A stretch of 42,942 nucleotides of DNA from Anaerolineales bacterium (GTDB lineage: Bacteria; Chloroflexota; Anaerolineae; Anaerolineales; Villigracilaceae): positions 1 to 42,942 of the forward strand of contig JACZJC010000072.1 of the NCBI GenBank assembly GCA_014860745.1, in the 5' to 3' direction. Shown here piece by piece: positions 39,336-42,942 of the stretch. The notes under the pieces were generated by a model. The model was not told where the DNA came from and did no database searches. It saw nothing but the letters and a program-made list of their open reading frames with translations. Position 1 is the stretch's first letter. The number at the start of each line of letters is the position of its first letter. The translations under genes were made by a program, and so were the position numbers.

Positions 39336-40763
39336 ATGCCACAAAGAGATATTTACCTGCTCTCACCGCGCGCGCTCAGCCCGGAGACCATTGCCGTGGC
39401 ATTCGCAAAAACATCCCGCGCGCCTGAATCCTTCCGTGAGATCGCCACAGAATTGAGCGAAGAAAAGTCTGCTCAGTTTCACGAAAAATGGGTCGTCGGC
39501 TATGGTCACGCCTCGGTCGCCGAACATGCCGTTTTACACCTCGCCTTTGAAAACGTTTCGCGCGTCGCCATCGAAACCATCGAGAGCAGCCGTCTCGCCT
39601 CGTACACCGAAAAATCGACACGGTACCAAAAATGGGGAGCGGACGACTTCACGATTCCTCCTGAACTGGATGGACATCCCCTGCGGGATGAATTCATCCA
39701 ATCCGTTCGCCTCCTTTTCTCGACCTATGCTGAATCGCTCGACCCGGTCAAGAATCTCATCCTCGAAAGAACCCCGCGCCGCGAAAATGAATCCGATGAA
39801 GCCTACGACCGCCGAATCCGTTCCCAATATGTGGATAGATGCCGCTTCATCCTGCCCGCCGCCGCAAATGCCAACGTGGGCATGACAGCCAACGCCCGCG
39901 TGATCGAAATGATGATCCGCAAAATGCTCTCGCACCCATTGGAAGAAGTCCGTCAGATCGGCCAAACGGTAAAGGAGGTATCCAAAGCCGAAACCCCCAC
40001 ACTGGTGAAATATGCCGAGGCTGTTCCCTATTTAGTTGAAACAACAACAGAAATCACAAACCATAGATCGCAAATACCCTTAGGGCACGATGACGTAAAT
40101 CCAAAACCCGAATGGTGCAGCCTGATTGACCACGACAAAGACGGCGAAAAGAAAATCCTTGCCGCGGCCCTGTATCGTTTCAACGAAATGCCGTATGCCA
40201 ATGCGCTGGCGTATGTCAAATCCTTGAAAAAGAAAGAGCGCGAAAGACTTGCGGAGTCTTTGCTTGGGAAGCTCGGCAAATATGACATCCCCCTGCGCGA
40301 ACTGGAATATTCCACCTATACCTTCGACCTTGTCATGGATCAGGGCGCATTCGCCGAATTCAAACGTCACCGCATGATGACTCAGACGCCACAACGGCTG
40401 ACAACAAGGCTCGGGTATACGATTCCGCTTCTCGTAACAGAGGCAGGTTTCGGGTCCAAGTATGAGGCGGCGATGAAAGCCGCGATCCAGATGTACGAAA
40501 AGTTATATGACTTCAACCCGGATGTCGCGCAATATATCGTTCCAAATGGATTCAAGCGCCGCGTGCTGGCTCAATTCAACCTGCGCGAAGCGTATGCGTT
40601 TTGCCAGCTCCGCACGGCGGCGAATGCGCATTTCTCGATCCGCAGGGTGGCACAAAAAATCCATGAGGAATTGTCACGCGTGCACCCAATGCTGACGAAG
40701 TACATGAAACTGCGCGATGAAACCTGGCAGCAGGTGGAGGAAAATTATTTTACAAAGGTATAA
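39336..40763 (+). CDS. Double-length ThyX-like protein (two FAD-dependent thymidylate synthase-type halves)
   Basis: A 475-residue protein with two ThyX-like halves, compared with about 220-250 residues for normal ThyX. The first half has GHASVAEHAVLHLAFENVSR (the GH-S-EH block) and then SSRLASYTEKSTRYQKW at residues 84-100, where the signature R-H-R begins as S-S-R but S-x(4)-S-x-R-Y remains. The second half has the complementary pattern FKRHRMMTQTPQRLTTRLGY near residue 340-360: RHR is kept but S-x-R-Y is not. Whether one full active site forms across the halves is unknown. ThyX makes dTMP from dUMP with FAD and methylenetetrahydrofolate. The start ATG is 2 bp after the HIT stop. Confidence 0.8.
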   Translation: MPQRDIYLLSPRALSPETIAVAFAKTSRAPESFREIATELSEEKSAQFHEKWVVGYGHASVAEHAVLHLAFENVSRVAIETIESSRLASYTEKSTRYQKWGADDFTIPPELDGHPLRDEFIQSVRLLFSTYAESLDPVKNLILERTPRRENESDEAYDRRIRSQYVDRCRFILPAAANANVGMTANARVIEMMIRKMLSHPLEEVRQIGQTVKEVSKAETPTLVKYAEAVPYLVETTTEITNHRSQIPLGHDDVNPKPEWCSLIDHDKDGEKKILAAALYRFNEMPYANALAYVKSLKKKERERLAESLLGKLGKYDIPLRELEYSTYTFDLVMDQGAFAEFKRHRMMTQTPQRLTTRLGYTIPLLVTEAGFGSKYEAAMKAAIQMYEKLYDFNPDVAQYIVPNGFKRRVLAQFNLREAYAFCQLRTAANAHFSIRRVAQKIHEELSRVHPMLTKYMKLRDETWQQVEENYFTKV

Positions 40764-40797
40764 AAAATCGGGACACGTCACTGTGTCCCGATTTTTT
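40762..40797. terminator. Bidirectional terminator between the ThyX-like and AKR genes
   Basis: AAAAAATCGGGACAC-6 nt-GTGTCCCGATTTTTT is a perfect inverted repeat with A/T tracts on both sides. It serves both convergent genes, overlapping the ThyX-like stop and lying next to the AKR stop. Confidence 0.93.
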
Positions 40798-40799
40798 AT

Positions 40800-41783
40800 T
40801 TAATCGTCGTCTTCCTCTTTTTTGATCTCGAAGATCACATCGATTTTTTCCATGATTTCCGCCGTGATCTGATCCGCCACATCGACAGCTTTCATATTTT
40901 CATGAATCTGCTCCACGCGGCTTGCGCCGGTGATGACCGTGCTCACGAACGGATTCTTCAAGCACCAGGCCAGGGCCAGCTGTGAAAGCGTGCAACCAAG
41001 CTCCTTTGCAATCGGCTCGAGTGCGGCGACTTTCGCAAGCCTCTCCTTGTCCTTCATGCGAGACTCGAGCCAGTCATATCCTTTGAGGGCGGCGCGGCTG
41101 TCTTTGGGGATGCCGCCCTGATATTTGCCCGAAAGAAAACCCGATGCCAGCGGACTCCATACCGTTGTGCCGTATCCATATTCCTTGTAAAAGCGGATGT
41201 ACTCGCCTTCGAACCGTTTGCGTTCGAACATATTGTATTGCGGCTGTTCCACCACCGGCTTGTGCAGGTGATGGCGCTCTGCAATTTGAATCGCTTCGAC
41301 GATTTCCGCCGCAGCCCACTCAGAGGTTCCCCAATACAAGGCTTTGCCCCTTTCGATGATGTTGTGCATGGCCCACACGGTCTCTTCGATGGGGGTCGTT
41401 GAGTCGGGGCGGTGGCAGTAGATCAAATCCACATAATCGAGCTGCAGGCGTTCGAGCGAACCATGGATGCCTTCGATGAGGCGTTTTCGATTCAACGTAT
41501 TCTTTTCGTTGACATAGTCATGCAGGCCCCAATAGAATTTCGTGGAAACGAGATAGCTTCCGCGGCGCCACTTCAATTTCTTGAGCACATCCCCCATCAC
41601 CTGTTCCGATTTGCCGCCCGCGTAGACTTCGGCGTTGTCAAAAAAATTCACGCCCATATCATACGCCGCAGCCATCATGTTCATGGCCTGGTTCACATCT
41701 GCCTGGTTATGAAACGAAACCCACGAGCCAAAGGACAATTCGCTTACCCGAATTCCCGTCCTGCCGAGATGACGATACTTCAT
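40800..41783 (-). CDS. Aldo/keto reductase, voltage-gated K+ channel beta-like type
   Basis: A 327-residue NADPH-dependent oxidoreductase with an (alpha/beta)8 barrel. The tetrad is complete: Asp49 and Tyr54 ([11 protein letters not shown]), Lys82 (STKFYWG) and His124 (IYCHRPDS). [17 protein letters not shown] near the C terminus is the NADP-binding region. The [19 protein letters not shown] start and the [13 protein letters not shown] segment fit the Kv-beta/YghZ group. It ends in four acidic residues. The substrate is unknown. The ATG at 41783 has GGAGG 5 nt upstream. It diverges from the LysM lipoprotein gene. Confidence 0.93.
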   Translation of the reverse strand: MKYRHLGRTGIRVSELSFGSWVSFHNQADVNQAMNMMAAAYDMGVNFFDNAEVYAGGKSEQVMGDVLKKLKWRRGSYLVSTKFYWGLHDYVNEKNTLNRKRLIEGIHGSLERLQLDYVDLIYCHRPDSTTPIEETVWAMHNIIERGKALYWGTSEWAAAEIVEAIQIAERHHLHKPVVEQPQYNMFERKRFEGEYIRFYKEYGYGTTVWSPLASGFLSGKYQGGIPKDSRAALKGYDWLESRMKDKERLAKVAALEPIAKELGCTLSQLALAWCLKNPFVSTVITGASRVEQIHENMKAVDVADQITAEIMEKIDVIFEIKKEEDDD

Positions 41784-41846
41784 TGTTCCTCCAAAAATTT
41801 TCAGGTGACAGTCAACTTACGGATGAGTGTCACTGCTTCACTCCAT

Positions 41847-41852
41847 TATAAT
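41847..41852. promoter_or_regulatory. Shared -10 between the AKR and LysM genes
   Basis: ATTATAAT holds TATAAT on the plus strand (41847-41852) and on the minus strand (41845-41850). On the plus strand it ends 6 bp before the ATG at 41859, so the LysM mRNA would be leaderless. No good -35 is seen in either direction. The 75-bp gap also carries GTGAC-GTCAC complementary segments (41803-41831). Confidence 0.5.
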
Positions 41853-41858
41853 CATCCC

Positions 41859-42773
41859 ATGCGAAAAAACCCGCTTCTTCTGGCCTTGCTGATCTCCGCA
41901 TGTGCCTCCGCAAATGTCCGGCCTTCAGACGCTCCACTCCAGCCCTACCAAACCGCAACCTCTGCTCCCAGCTCCACACCCGATGTTGTTGTCATCCTCG
42001 AAACACCCCTGCCAACTTCCACACCCTTTCTTTACATCGTTCAAGCAGGCGATACGATCAGTGAGATCGCCGAAAAATTCAAGATTTCGCAGGAGGAATT
42101 GCGGGCTGCGAATCCGGATGTCAGCCCGAACAGCATGTCCATTGGGATGACTCTCATCATTCCAGACCCATCCTCCGCGACGACAGGCGCCTCGACCCCC
42201 ACGCCCATGCCTGTTCCAATTACCCAAACCGTTTGCCACCCTACGGCAGATGGCGGCTTGGGGTGTTTCGCCTTGATCCAAAACGACTCCCCCGCTCTAT
42301 TGGAAAATATCTCCGCACAGATCACCTTGTTCGATGAAAACAATAATATGCTCGCCAGCCAGACCGCCTTCCCGCCGTTGGACATTCTCCCGTCAAATAC
42401 ATCCCTGCCTGTTTATGTGTTTTTTCCAGATTCGCCTGCAACGGTACATGTGCAAGTCCAATTATTGAGCGCGATTCAATCCGATACCTCTCGTTATCTG
42501 CCAGCGACTTTAAACAACACCATCGCCCAAATCAGCTGGGATGGCAAATCTGCACAACTGAGCGGGCAGGTGTACTTGCCCGCAGAATCACAAGCTGCAG
42601 CCCGGGTTTGGGTGGCAGCGGTGGCATATGATAGAAATGGGACAGTCGTGGGTGTAAAACGCTGGGAAGGCGGAGCGGTCGAGCCGGGGGCGAGTATCGC
42701 TTTCAGTTTTTCAGTGGCAAACCTCGGGTTAGCGATTGAGGCGGTGGAATTCGTCGTGCAGGCAAACCCATAG
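41859..42773 (+). CDS. LysM-domain lipoprotein
   Basis: A 304-residue exported protein. The signal peptide LLLALLISAC ends in a lipobox-like cysteine (Cys15), followed by a Thr/Pro/Ser-rich linker. LysM is at about residues 58-102 (YIVQAGDTISEIAEKFKISQEELRAANP), which binds N-acetylglucosamine-containing glycans. The remaining 200 residues have the look of a beta-sandwich of the FxLYD/Ig-like kind (LEGVAR-like strands QISWDGKSAQLSGQVYLP, ARVWVAAVAYDRNGTVVG) and no recognised catalytic residues. The ATG at 41859 is chosen because the signal peptide starts there. Function: probably cell-surface anchoring. Confidence 0.85.
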   Translation: MRKNPLLLALLISACASANVRPSDAPLQPYQTATSAPSSTPDVVVILETPLPTSTPFLYIVQAGDTISEIAEKFKISQEELRAANPDVSPNSMSIGMTLIIPDPSSATTGASTPTPMPVPITQTVCHPTADGGLGCFALIQNDSPALLENISAQITLFDENNNMLASQTAFPPLDILPSNTSLPVYVFFPDSPATVHVQVQLLSAIQSDTSRYLPATLNNTIAQISWDGKSAQLSGQVYLPAESQAAARVWVAAVAYDRNGTVVGVKRWEGGAVEPGASIAFSFSVANLGLAIEAVEFVVQANP

Positions 42774-42778
42774 CGGAC

Positions 42779-42942
42779 TCAAAGTCTATCCTCCGTGCTC
42801 CCCGAGCGGCGGGCTGCAATCCCCAAAACGAATACTCCAATAAGCAATAAAAGGACAATGCAAAAGCACAGCAGGGAAAGAGTTAAGCTCAGGGGCGGGC
42901 CGCTCGCTGCGGTTTCGTTGATTGGCAGGGATGGGGTGGGAG
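42779..42942 (-). CDS. 3' end of a membrane protein, cut by the window edge
   Basis: On the minus strand an open frame of 53 codons enters from beyond the window and ends TGA at 42779-42781. It contains a Pro/Thr/Ser stretch followed by one strongly hydrophobic helix (LSLLCFCIVLLLLIGVFVLG) and a short basic tail (AARRSGS). This is the end of an anchored surface protein: the hydrophobic helix with positive residues after it fits a C-terminal membrane anchor. It converges with the LysM gene, 5 bp apart. The family cannot be told. Confidence 0.65.
   Translation of the reverse strand, partial: PTPSLPINETAASGPPLSLTLSLLCFCIVLLLLIGVFVLGIAARRSGSTEDRL

Noticed and set aside
41412-41858. Upstream extension of the LysM lipoprotein frame
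   Set aside because: The extension lies opposite the aldo/keto reductase gene and would hide the signal peptide; the ATG at 41859 opens a clear signal sequence.

Overview
The window looks like a chromosomal segment of a Chloroflexota bacterium, most likely class Anaerolineae. This is an inference from the gene repertoire (short EF-Ts, double-length ThyX-like protein, short-type inositol-phosphate synthase, Thr/Pro-rich surface lipoproteins with polysaccharide-deacetylase folds) and from the intergenic hairpins. No rRNA or marker phylogeny is available here. Promoters are clear sigma70 type (TTGACA-17 bp-TATAAT before tRNA-Asn). Several genes start within a few bases of the predicted transcription start.

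Layout. (1) 1-6,140, minus strand: tRNA-Asn, then, in order of transcription, rpsB-tsf, pyrH, frr-uppS-cdsA-glpX, the usual translation/isoprenoid/phospholipid cluster. rpsB has a structured leader; tsf and pyrH each end in an intrinsic terminator. (2) 6,141-18,942, minus strand: one long branched-chain amino acid operon, ilvD-ilvB-ilvN-ilvC-leuA-leuC-leuD-cimA-leuB-ilvE. With citramalate synthase it can make isoleucine from pyruvate without threonine deaminase. Nearly every spacer holds a self-complementary hairpin, and most are built from a different short word. (3) 18,943-19,549: a divergent control region with two apparent ribosome-mediated attenuators back to back. On the minus strand a 34-codon leader peptide rich in Leu/Ile/Val precedes ilvD; on the plus strand a 27-codon leader peptide with Thr and Met codons precedes aspartokinase. 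Each has a good promoter, a terminator and mutually exclusive 1:2, 2:3 and 3:4 pairings. (4) 19,550-22,423, plus strand: lysC-asd and a 3' remnant of a metA-like gene. 

(5) 22,433-31,870: an accessory region of small or poorly characterised enzymes: GNAT, 5'-3' exonuclease, RibD/DHFR-like, HhH-DUF1801, MFS exporter, BBE flavoprotein, DUF1801, and an ArsR-led operon (ArsR, AHSA1, AlkD, VOC, DUF1697, DUF1801, PhnB-like). Three promoters here (before the BBE gene, a DUF1801 gene and arsR) share a 14-bp box AGAACA-WWWW-TTCT at the same place between -35 and -10, which suggests a small regulon. The AHSA1 gene is interrupted by one in-frame TAA. (6) 31,871-35,321, minus strand: GAF-histidine kinase, aminotransferase and prephenate dehydratase (pheA). 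(7) 35,421-42,942: inositol-1-phosphate synthase, two tandem paralogous lipoproteins with a polysaccharide-deacetylase fold (the second without its catalytic residues), HIT hydrolase, double ThyX-like protein, aldo/keto reductase, a LysM lipoprotein, and the 3' end of a membrane protein running off the window.

How it works together: regions 2-4 form one amino-acid module. Charged tRNA-Leu/Ile/Val probably sets expression of the ilv-leu operon, and charged tRNA-Thr (perhaps tRNA-Met) that of the aspartate branch, from one roughly 600-bp divergent region. The strongest leads are the paired attenuators, the AGAACA-box regulon, and the word-based hairpins that fill the operon spacers.
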